From Prorocentrum cordatum (Eukaryota; Sar; Dinophyceae; Prorocentrales; Prorocentraceae), in the NCBI GenBank assembly GCA_963575745.1, contig CAUYUJ010017635.1:118501-182500 (forward strand): 64,000 nucleotides of DNA, written 5' to 3'. Below, piece after piece: positions 39,492 through 48,157 of the stretch (its first letter is position 1; each line of letters starts with the position of its first letter). The notes below the pieces were generated by a model. It was not told the DNA's origin. It ran no database searches and was given only the letters and a program-made list of their open reading frames with translations. The translations under genes and the position numbers were made by a program.

Positions 39492-39545
39492 CTGCTCTCC
39501 ATCGGCCGCGCGCTTCAGTTCGTTCCGGAGCCGCTCCTTCGCGAG
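39492..39545 (-). CDS. helicase 54-nt micro-exon
   Basis: The minus strand reads LAKERLRNELKRAADGEQ, 18 codons in phase 0 at both ends. Acceptor CTCCAG|CTCGCG at 39546; donor GAGCAG|GCCCCC, an AG|GC donor. Joined to the motif II exon it gives ...KRAADGEQ-VVCATLVG, the expected charged helix leading into 'xVVCAT'. Small size makes it uncertain on its own. The perfect phase and splice signals, and its position between the stalk and motif II exons, support it. Confidence 0.7.
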
Positions 39546-39589
39546 CTGGAGGACGAGGAGAACGAGGAGAAGAGCAAGAAGCCTCCTTC

Positions 39590-39932
39590 TCCTCCTGCCC
39601 CCTCCCCTCACCCGCCAACAGCTTCTCCACCACCTCCTCCTCCTCCCCCTCTTCCGCCTCCTCCTCCTCCTGCTACTCCTCCTCCTCCTCCTGATCCTCC
39701 TCCTCCTCCTCCCCTCCTCCTCCTCCTCCTGATCCTCCTCCTCCTCCTGCTGCTTCTCCTCCCCTTCTCCTGTTCCTTCTCCTCCTCCTCCTCCTCTCTT
39801 CCTCCTCCTCCTCCTCCTCCTCCTCCCCTCCTCCTCCTCTATCTCCTCCTCCTCCCTCCTCCTCCTCCTCCTCTTCCTCCTCCTCCTCCTCCTCCTCCTC
39901 CTCCTCCTCCTCCTCTCCCTCCTCCCCCCCGA
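39590..39932. repeat. very large (TCC)n array
   Basis: About 340 bases of TCC with CTG, GAT and TTC interruptions. Confidence 0.96.
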
Positions 39933-40135
39933 GCTCGGACCATTCGCTTCGTAAAGCTGGCGCGGAGTGGTGGTGCAGTTGGTAGTACCATCAGCTCGCG
40001 CACTCCTCCTCCCGCCGCGACTTCTGCGCTGCCCCGCGCCGCGTGCCCGAGAGCCCCCGAAGAGGCCGTGCGCGGAGGCCCGGCGGACCGCCGGAGCAGC
40101 AGGCCGGCGTTGAACAGGGGCTGTCGATCTAGCTC

Positions 40136-41060
40136 CACACCACTCTCGGGTCGGACTGGGCAGATCGGCAGGGAGGAGGAGGAGGAGGGAGACGCTTCGG
40201 TACGCTTCATGTTCGTCGCTTCAGGGCGCTCTGCCCTGGCCCGACGGCCAAGGGTAAAGAGAACCTGAGGCAGATCGGCAGGGAGGAGAAGGAGGAGGAG
40301 AAGGAGGAGGAGGAGGAGTAGGAGGAGGAGGAGGGAGAGTAGGAGGAGGAGGAGGAGGAGGAGGAGGAGGAGGGAGACCGTGGTCGGGAAGTCTTGCCTG
40401 GCGCGTCGCGGCGGCGGCTCTCCACACCACTCTCGGGTCGGACTGAAGGGGGGGCGGTCAGATTGTAAGAGGAGTGCTTCGTTCTTGAGTCCCTCCCTCC
40501 TCCTCCCTCCTCCTCCTCCTCCTCCTCCTCCTACTCTCCCTCTCCTCCTCCTCCTCCTCCTCCCTCCTCCTCCTCCTCATTATAAAAGGAGTGCTTCGTT
40601 CTTGAGTCAGCTCACGCAGATGGTGCTCCCGGCGCCCTTCGGCGCCGCATGCGCCAGTGCATCGAGGAATGCGCCCAGAGACCAGCTGCACACAGCAGAT
40701 TTCGTACTCCTCCCTCTCCCATTCCCCCCCCCCCCTGTCGTTGAGCCAGACACTCCCAGGATGGGGTGGTGCGGGGCCCGCTGCACGCACCACTGCCACA
40801 GATGAGGCCGCTACGGTACGCTTCATGTTCGTCGCTTCAGGGCGCTCTGCCCTGGCCCGACGGCCAAGGGTAAAGAGAACCTGAGGCAGATCGGCAGGGA
40901 GGAGAAGGAGGAGGAGGAGGAGGAGGAGGAGGAGGAGGAGGAGTAGGAGTAGGAGTAGGAGTAGGAGGAGGAGGAGGAGGAGGAGGAGGAGGAGGAGGAG
41001 GAGGGAGACCATGGTCGGGAAATCTCGCCTGGCGCGTCGCGGCGGCGGCTCCTGCGACAC
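40136..41060. repeat. segmental duplication with internal GGA arrays
   Basis: GGTACGCTTCATGTTCGTCG through AGGCAGATCGGCAGGGAGG (about 100 bp) is at 40200-40298 and 40815-40908 with near identity. Each copy is followed by a GGA array of different length and then GACCNTGGTCGGGAARTCT at 40376 and 41006. A third partial copy of the edges is at 40130-40190. AGGAGTGCTTCGTTCTTGAG flanks the TCC array at 40470-40590. Confidence 0.92.
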
Positions 41061-41380
41061 GCTGGCCCTTGCCCAGGCGATCTCAGCGTGTCGCTCCCGC
41101 TCCGCGGGGCGGCAGGCTGGGAGAAGCCCGGGATGCTGACGCCTGGGGACTGGGACGTGGTCAGCGTGTCGCGCCGCAGCGCGACACGCTGACCACGTCC
41201 CACTCTACCTTCTACCTGACGCCACGGTAGACCAAGACGGGGGGCGGTCCCTGGCTGACGTCAGGTGGAGTGGCACCACCAAGAAACTCGGGAAATCGGG
41301 CACCACCAAGAACCCGCGGCGCGCCACCTGGTGGGCCAGAACCCGCGGCGCGACACCTGACGTCAGAGTTCCTGCCTTGG
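41061..41380. repeat. palindrome cluster
   Basis: A perfect 24-bp stem with 4-nt loop at 41151-41202 (arms TGGGACGTGGTCAGCGTGTC plus GCGC). Further arms CTGACGTCAGGTGG / CCTGACGTCAG at about 41254 and 41360, and two CACCACCAAGAA-NCNCG blocks. Confidence 0.88.
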
Positions 41381-42000
41381 CCGAGGCCGAGGCTGGCGCT
41401 GCCGCAGCCTGCAGAGAGCCGCAGAGTGGTGCGGGGAGCGTCGGCGGACGGGGTGGGGCTCGTGACGCGCCTCGGTGGCCAGCCGACCGCCCTCCCCCAG
41501 ATTTACCGCCGCTGGCGGCATGAGGATTCATCCCCTGCTGACTGCGGTGTCGTGCGAGCGTGCTGATTTGGTCCTTGAAAGGGGGGGGGGGCCAGACACC
41601 CAACAACCAGCCAAGATGGGACATCGACCAACCCCCCGCGGTGCAACGGCGCCTCCCAGTACACAGAGGGGGGGGGGGGGGGCGGAAGGGGGTGCTCCAT
41701 TTTCGTTCGCTTTGGAAGGGCCCTCAGGGCCCTCTCGGATCCCCTTTCAGGACCCGCCTCTTGGGGCGTGGGAGCGCTCCCCACCCTGCCTCAACTGAGG
41801 ACTTCAGAGGCCGTCAGACGGAGGCCACCAGAGGCCGCCAGCGGTATGTGACGAGTAATCTCGCCCTGGCCATGTCTGCGTTGACTTCGACTCTCCGAGG
41901 GGTTGCCCCGTCCCCCGGGGCTTCCCGTAGACGAGCATCCTGAAGAATATCCTGCTCCCTCTGCCCTCCCCCATCCCTCCACCCTTCGCTGCTCTCCCTC
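41381..42000. other. no gene recognised
   Basis: GC-rich mixed sequence with G-runs at 41580 and 41670. Frames on both strands have no motif. Confidence 0.5.
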
Positions 42001-42370
42001 TCCGCCCTCCTCCTCCTCCTGCTCCTGCTTCTCCTCCTCCTCCTCCTCCTCCATCCCTTTCCTGATGCATGACTCATCTCTCTGTCGCACCGCCAGACGT
42101 GTCGGTAGGGCGGGCCAGGCGTTTCACCCGAGGCGGCCGCGCAATGTATGAGCACGTGGCTTTAGACTTGCAGCAGCTTCACTGGTGGAGTGCAGGTCGT
42201 TCTCAAGATGTGGCTCTCGCCCTCGCGCCCTGCGCACGCGTCTAAAGCAGCTGCAGGAGTCTCCAGGAGGGGGGCCGAGGGGCTTTCATACGTAGCTCTC
42301 GCCTCTTCGCGCCGCGCACACTCGTCTTAACATTGCGCAGCAGCTTCAAAGATGGCGGGCGATTGTTTTT
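42001..42370 (+). repeat. TCC-bounded composite repeat, 5' half
   Basis: TCC array (42008-42055), module with CTGTCGCACCGCCAGACG and GTGTCGGTAGGGCGGGC (42078-42120), then two to three diverged units of the ATGTGGCTCTCGCC type (42165-42370). Confidence 0.82.
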
Positions 42371-42414
42371 CAGCGCCGCGCGCTTGCACGGTTTCCTCCT
42401 GGGCCGTAGGCGAC

Positions 42415-42530
42415 CCGAGGAGGAGGAAGAGGAGGATGAAGAGGAGGAGGAGGAGGAGGAAGAGGAGGAGGAGGAGAGGGAGGGAAAGGAGGAGGAGGAG
42501 GAGAAGGAGGAGAAGGAGGAGGACTGGTCA
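42415..42530. repeat. (GGA)n array
   Basis: GGA with GAA and GAT variants. Glu-rich frame only. Confidence 0.93.
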
Positions 42531-42623
42531 CCTAAGCCCTTCGGAGAAACGCTCCAGGTCTTACTTCGCTTAACCATCTCGGGGTGAATTGCGGCTTTTG
42601 TGGGCGGTGCCGCTCGTCACCGC

Positions 42624-42656
<33 letters not shown>

Positions 42657-42714
42657 CTCGCCGGTCTCGCAGTACTCCTCTGGTCACTCGAGAGGGTCGC
42701 AGACTGGAAGTGGT

Positions 42715-42760
42715 CTCCTCCTCCTCCTCCTCCTCCTCTTCCTCCTCCTTTTCCTCGTCT
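42715..42760. repeat. (TCC)n array
   Basis: Short TCC array beside a GCCGTC hexamer run (42625-42655), at the 3' edge of LINE copy 4. Confidence 0.9.
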
Positions 42761-42796
42761 TCGTGATCGTTGAGATCCGCTAGGAAAATATGAAAC

Positions 42797-43620
42797 TCAT
42801 GCTCCCAACCTGCCCTGTCGCACGCACGCCCTTCCGTGACCCAGAATCAAGGGATGCCACGCCGCCTCTCCCCATCGCGCACCATGCACTGGCGCATGCG
42901 CGCCCGTGCTGGAGACGGGCTCGCGATGAGGGCGATGCGACGGAGTACCATCTGCTTTCGCCACGAACGCAACGGCAGTAGGCCAACTCCCAAGCATCTC
43001 CAGGCGCCTTTCCCGAGCTGCCAGCACATCCCGCAACTGGCCAACACATAGCCCGAGCAGGAGCCGCCAGCTTCTGGGATCAAGACTGCCAGCTCCCAAC
43101 CAGACGTCGAGTCTGAACATCTTGAGGGCGGTCCTCAGCAGCTCCACAGCGGGCGGAAACTGCACTTCTCTGGTGGCCGTTCTGATCTGGGCATCCGCCA
43201 TGACCGACTTCGTGTCGTGCCGAAGATTACTCCAGTCCTGCAGGCTGCGTTGAACTGCTCCGTCCCCTGCCGTCGGAAGGCCACTGCTGGCCACTGACGG
43301 GGAGAGCGGCGCGGCCTCCTCGATATAGTCGCGCGCCGCCTTGCCGCCTCTCAGAAGAGCATCTCGGGCCCACGATCGCCAGCGTTGCCAGCGGAGCCGA
43401 GCCTGTTCTGCGAAACGTGTTCGGCCACCTTGTCGACGGGCCTGGGCGATGGCCTCTAGCCTGTCGCCTCCTGAAACCGCCGCGTCTGAAAACAATGGGC
43501 GCATCTCCAAAGGCTTGAAGGTCGGGTGCCAAGGTGATATTGCTGCTGGACCGTCCTGAGGAGTTCTTCCTGGGCGAGAGCACGAAGCCGCGGCAACGGC
43601 TTCGTGCTCGAGCCGAAATA
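42797..43620 (-). pseudogene. LINE ORF2 fragment, pre-RT region (LINE copy 4)
   Basis: The minus-strand frame contains RWQRWRSWARDALLRGG, ARDYIEEAAPLSP, then a helical region (RTALKMFRLDVWLGAGSLDP) and TAVAFVAKADGTPSH. The last resembles the early RT block 'xxVxxxPKxDGGxRPI', after which the frame is lost. It therefore covers the segment between endonuclease and RT palm. RT catalytic motifs are absent. Its 5' side is cut by the triplet array at 43645. Confidence 0.7.
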
Positions 43621-43644
43621 ACAGCGGAGCGGCGCGGAGATCCT

Positions 43645-43725
43645 CCTTCCCCTCCTCCTCCTCCTCCTCCTCCTCCTCCTCCTCCTCCTCCTCCTCCTCC
43701 TCCTCCCCCTCCTCCTCCGTGGCGG
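43645..43725. repeat. (TCC)n array
   Basis: Pure TCC core of about 60 bases. Confidence 0.95.
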
Positions 43726-44215
43726 GGCGGCCCCTGCGCGGAGGCGAGGGGGTCGGCCACAACAGCGGCGGCTGGGCACCCGCCCGAGCCGCCGCAGCAC
43801 CCCTGCGCGGCGAGGGGGTGGGCCGCAGAGGCGGCCTCGGGCGGCCTGCCCGAGAGGCCGTTCGGCGACGGGGCGCCGAGATGACTCGTGCCCGCCACGC
43901 GCTGCGCGGAGTGCCCCGCGGCCCGCGGGCGCTCGTCGCGGCGGCCTCAGAAGAGGCGAGCCTCGCTCGAGGCAGCGCCTTGTCTTTATCCCCCTCCTCC
44001 TCCCGGAACCTGGCACCTGGTGGCTCGAGGAGTCGTCGACTGCCGCCCCCCCCCCCCCCCTCAGGGCCGGGCGGCCCTGGGGGGTGATCAAGCTAGGCAG
44101 CCAGGTGGCAATTTAATACCAGCTGCAGCTACGAGATCGTTGCAGAAAGAATGACAAACAGACAGCACGTGCATGGAGCAAGAAAGGGAAGGAGGGGAAG
44201 AGAACATAAACCTCC
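43726..44215. other. no gene recognised
   Basis: GC-rich. CCCTGCGCGGNGGCGAGGGGG is duplicated at 43732 and about 43800. Long frames on both strands are compositional. Confidence 0.45.
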
Positions 44216-44219
44216 AGGG

Positions 44220-44266
44220 TGTCCTCCTCCTCCTGCTCCTTCTCCTCCTCCTCCTCCTACTCCTCA

Positions 44267-44302
<36 letters not shown>

Positions 44303-45380
44303 CCCTCCTCCTCCTCCTCCTCCTCCTCCTCCTGCTCCTCCTCCTCCTCCACCTCCTCCTCCATTCCTTTTCCTTATAAATGACTTCTCCCTGTCGCACT
44401 CCGTGGCCAGTGTTTCGGGCGGACGGGGCGTTTCGCCTGAGGCTTCCTCACCATTTATAACTCTGACCCTCACAAACTGACAGCAGCTTCACAGATGGAG
44501 GGCGGGTGGTTTTCAAAATTTGGCTCTCGCCTTAGCGCCACGCACATTCGTTTCAAGGAGTTTCGCGGATTGAGAGGAACCCGTTTTCAAAATGTGGCTC
44601 TCGCCTTAGCGCCACGCGCATTCGTTCCAAACAATTGCAAGAGTTTCCCGGATTGAGAGGAACCCGTTTTCAAAATGTGGCTCTCGCCTTAGCGCCACGC
44701 ACATTCGTTTCGAAAAACTGCAAGGGCTTCATGGTTTGAGAAGAAAATGTTATCAAATGTGGCTCTCGCCGTAGCGCCGCGCACATTCGATTCAAACATG
44801 TGCAAGAGCTTCACGGATTGAGGGCGGATCCTTTTCAAAATGCGGCTCTCGCCGTAGCGCCGCGCACATTCGTTTCTAACATGTGCAACAATTTCATGGC
44901 TTCCCATCATCCGCGTACCAGGAAAAGTGTGTTTGACAATTTCAGGATTATGCGGGTGCAGCAATTACGTTGCTTTGCTGTGTTGAAGTCCCCAGAACGG
45001 CGTTTTGGCACGATTTAGGATCGTCAAGGCGCAACAGTCAGGTTGATCCGTGGCGGTGGAATCCCGAGAACCATGTTTTGGCATGCTTTAGGGCCCTCAA
45101 GCGTCTTCCAACGAAGCAGTTCCTTCAATGAACCTGAACCGTTGTAGAGGCCTATGAGGAGGGAGCTTGGAGGGAGGGTTTATGCCAACATCGTTGATGA
45201 CTCTTGGGTTTACACTGGTCCTCCTGCTCCTCCTCCTCCTCCTCCCCTCCTCCTCCTCCTCCTCCCTCCTCCCCCTCCTCCTCCTCCTCCTCCTCCTCCT
45301 CCTCCTCCTCTCCTCCTCCTCCTCCTCCTCCTCCTCCTCCTCCTCCTCCTCCTCCTCCTCCCCCTCCTCCTCTCAACGAC
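44220..45380 (+). mobile_element. complete TCC-bounded composite repeat
   Basis: In order: TCC array (44220-44370); module 1 with TATAAATGACTTCTCCCTGTCG (44372); five tandem ~85-bp units of TTTTCAAAATGTGGCTCTCG + CCTTAGCGCC + CGCACATTCG (44480-44900); module 2 (CAGGATTATGCGGGTG ... GATCGTCAAGGCGC, 44942-45060); module 3 (GAGCTTGGAGGGAGGGTTTA, about 45162); TCC array (45226-45380). No coding potential. Partial copies elsewhere keep this order, so it is a defined repeated unit. Autonomous movement is not shown. Confidence 0.85.
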
Positions 45381-45398
45381 AGGGGGGGGATCAGAGGC

Positions 45399-45527
45399 CA
45401 GCTCCTCGGCGAGCTGGAGCGCCTCCTCCCGGGCCCCTGGCGCCGCCGCAGCCGCGCCGGCCCCCGCGCCCGCCCGCCGGAGCGCCTGGACCTCGCCAGC
45501 GAGGGCGCGCAGGCGGCTGCGCCACGC
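45399..45527 (-). CDS. helicase exon, coiled stalk between motifs Ia and II
   Basis: The minus strand reads AWRSRLRALAGEVQALRRAG, an Ala/Gly-rich stretch, then REEALQLAEEL. UPF1/IGHMBP2-like helicases have a charged antiparallel helical stalk at this place. Acceptor TTCTGCAG|GCG at 45528, only about 13 nt from a TIR element. The donor is probably CTG|GCCTCT (GC type) at 45398, which keeps phase 0 into the 54-nt micro-exon. The low-complexity Ala stretch weakens a purely sequence-based call; position and phase support it. Confidence 0.65.
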
Positions 45528-45539
45528 CTGCAGAATAGC

Positions 45540-45703
45540 ACTGGGTCGGGCATGTCCTCCTGCAGGCGGATGTTGGAGGAAATCTTGCAAGTAGTCAAGA
45601 AAACACAGAGAATAGCCAAACATAGTTTTAAACAAACTGTCCCCTGACTATGCTTTGGCTACTTTTTAATATTCATCCTGTAGAGGGACACGCCCGAATT
45701 AAG
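45540..45703 (-). mobile_element. introner-like TIR element next to the stalk exon
   Basis: On the plus strand it begins GGGTCGGGCATGTCCTCCTGC and ends CATCCTGTAGAGGGACACGC + CCGAATTAA, which are inverted copies. The interior is AT-rich with a small stem (ACATAGTTTTAAAC / GACTATG region). It sits just upstream of the stalk exon acceptor on the minus strand. Confidence 0.78.
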
Positions 45704-45789
45704 AGGATCACAAAAAAGACTTTGGCATTATTCGGCGGATCTGATTGATGGCTCTGCTGTTTCAAACCAGCTTCCTGTTTTATAGATGT

Positions 45790-45842
45790 CTCTCTCTCTC
45801 TCTCTTTTTCTCTCTCTCTCTCTCTCTATATATATATACACG
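45790..45842. repeat. (TC)n and (TA)n microsatellite
   Basis: TC repeats with a TTTT interruption, then TATATATATATA, then a C-run at 45846-45855. Confidence 0.95.
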
Positions 45843-46009
45843 CTCCCCCCCCCCGAACGAATTTCGACCACCCCGGGTGCCCAATAAAGCTCCACAAAGG
45901 TCCAATCTGGGTTCCAAAACGGCTCAAGAGCGCCCCCAAACAGCCTTGAACACGGACGTTCTGAACACGACACGCGTTACGTTTCAAAACGTGCGCATCA
46001 GAGCAGCTA

Positions 46010-46400
46010 AGAAGGCTACCCTTGGGAAGGGTACCCCGTCATCACTGTGCGGGTTGACCGCAGGTGCGGCCAGGCACTTTTGTCCTCAGCGTGCTGCGAC
46101 GGCGGCCCCCGCGGCGGGCCACGTGCCGTGCGAGCGAATGGTGACGCTCGGGGGCCAGGACGTGGGCGCGTCGCACCGAAGCGTGGTGGGCCAGAACTGG
46201 CGGTGCGACACGCGACAGGCAACCCACATCACAAGGACGCAGGATAAGGATGCAAGGGCCTCGGAAGGCCACTTCGAAGCTCTTCGAGCAGGGCGCGGTC
46301 AACGAGAGAGGCCAAGGATAGACCGAGGGGGCAAGGATGCAAAGGCACCCTTGGGAAGGTTGCCCATCCTTACTATGCGGGTGTGCTGCAAGCAGATGCT
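46010..46400 (+). repeat. pair of ~60-bp direct repeats
   Basis: ACCCTTGGGAAGGNTNCCC followed by ATC, CT and TGCGGGT is at 46017 and 46347, about 330 bp apart. Confidence 0.75.
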
Positions 46401-46439
46401 CGCATCGTGGCTCGCGGCCGGACGCATCTGTGTTCGCGG

Positions 46440-46800
46440 GTGATAACAAGGGGCTCCGGCGGTCATTCAGGGCCATCCAGGCACCCCCGGAAAGCTCTCG
46501 GCGAGGCGCAGCTGCCGGAAAGCATCCCGAGCCGAGAAGAACAACCCAACGAACCAGCGAAAACGCCCGAAAACGCTCGAAGGTCCTGGCCGTACTCCCC
46601 CCAGAAGGTACATTGGGGGCCCATGCCAAGAAACACCCTGCTTGCCTCCAGGGTGCCCTGGGTGTCTTGGGTTTCGATGGTCTTGCCGAGGAGAGCGTGA
46701 AGTTCCCACGCCAAAAATCAGTGGACCTCCTGACGTCCTGGGGCCTCAGGGTTGAGTTTCTTGTGGAAGGTTCCTTGAAACCAGCGGGCCCCCGCCTGCC
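46440..46800. repeat. interspersed repeat family A, compound copy
   Basis: 46455-46610 matches 14775-14900 directly. 46615-46790 matches 58540-58705 and 14930-15050 in reverse orientation, so the two halves are inverted relative to each other here. Confidence 0.75.
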
Positions 46801-46812
46801 ACGGGTGCAGAG

Positions 46813-46952
46813 GAGGAGGAGGAGGAGGAGGAGGAGGAGGAGGAGGAGGGGGAGGAGGAGGAGGAGGGGGAGGAGGGGGAGGAGGAGGAGGAGGAGGAGG
46901 AGGAGGAGGAGGAGGAGGAGGAGGAGGAGGAGGAGGAGGAGGAAGGACTCGT
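46813..46952. repeat. (GGA)n array
   Basis: GGA with GGG interruptions. Confidence 0.95.
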
Positions 46953-47117
46953 GTGGTCTGGCCCCTACTGTAATGAATGCTTACGCTAAGTTGTATCCCC
47001 TCGAACGCCTCGGGACTGCTCCTCTGCTGCGCGAGGACCTCCACCTGACGGGGCAGGCGCCAACCCCGAGCCGGGACCTCTGGAGGCTCCGAGCGACATC
47101 GGGCCTGAAGCCTGTCA

Positions 47118-47542
47118 GGAGGAGGAGGAGGAGGAGGAGGAGGAGGAGGAGGAGGAGGAGGAGGCGGAGGAGGAGGAGGAGCGGGAGGGGGAGGAGGAGG
47201 AGCGGGAAGAAGCAAACAACTCTGCGCCGACGTCCCAAACGAAGCCTGTCAGTAGGCCATGCGCCTAGCGACGGCACGTGGGCAAGCAGGACTGCATTGA
47301 GTCTTGCGCAAGACACTCCGGGAAAACGGAGCGACCAGCACTACACAAACTCTCATGGAGGCGAGTGGCAGCAACGCGCATACACAAGTCCAGGAGGAGA
47401 GGAGGAGGAGAAGGAGGAGGAGGAGGAGGAGGAGGAGGAGGAGGAGGCGGAGGAGGAGGAGGAGCGGGAGGGGGAGGAGGAGGAGCGGGAAGAAGCAAAC
47501 AACTCTGCGCCGACGCCCCAAACGAGGCCTGTCATAAGACGA
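47118..47542 (+). repeat. tandem duplication of GGA array plus unique flank
   Basis: Two ~135-bp copies (47118-47252 and 47400-47540), each a GGA array followed by GCGGGAAGAAGCAAACAACT, CTGCGCCGACG, CCCAAACGA and GCCTGTCA. The copies differ by a few bases. Confidence 0.93.
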
Positions 47543-48150
47543 GGCCAGGGCTGGGACAGAATCGGACAGGAGTGAACTGGGGATATCTGAGAGCCGGTGG
47601 TTCTGGAGGACGTATCGGAGCACTCTGGAACGCTCTGACAGCGCTCCGGAACGCTCCGGAACGATTTATCCCTGGAACACGGAGGCCGCCCGCGACGACA
47701 ATTGGCGCAGCCAGTGTACCAGATGGTGCAATGGCTTATTCAATTAATCTTCGTTGCCATCTATCATCTTCAATCGGCGCCGGCGTTTAGCTGTGCTCTC
47801 TTGCCCGTTTCCCGTCGCCGCTCTCAACAACGTTTGGCTGCTCGCTTGCCCTGCCTACGCGCCCACTTGAATGCAAGGCCGACGTGCTGTACTGGGCTTG
47901 CCGGACTTGAAGGGCCCCAGGGCCGTGAACAAAAGCAAGACGGGATGGAAGGCAGATCCTGGGGACCCAGACCCCCGACGTCATGATTTTTTCATGACAT
48001 CGACCCCCAAGAGGTCTGGACCCATTCCCCGAGACCGGCTTCCTGCGTCGACGTTTGACAGTCCCAGGGCCCGGCAGGGGCCCCCATGCAGAGGCCGAAG
48101 ATATGGAAACGCCTCCCGTCGTGATTTTTTCATGATTCGAGGGGGTCTGG
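47543..48150. other. no gene recognised
   Basis: Mixed sequence. CGTCRTGATTTTTTCATGA occurs twice (47980, 48118) as a short hairpin-forming block. Confidence 0.5.
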
Positions 48151-48157
48151 GGATATG

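Noticed and set aside
42797-43762. Poly-Glu stretch as N-terminus of a real protein
   Set aside because: The Glu run is the triplet array at 43645-43725; the LINE similarity starts only after it.
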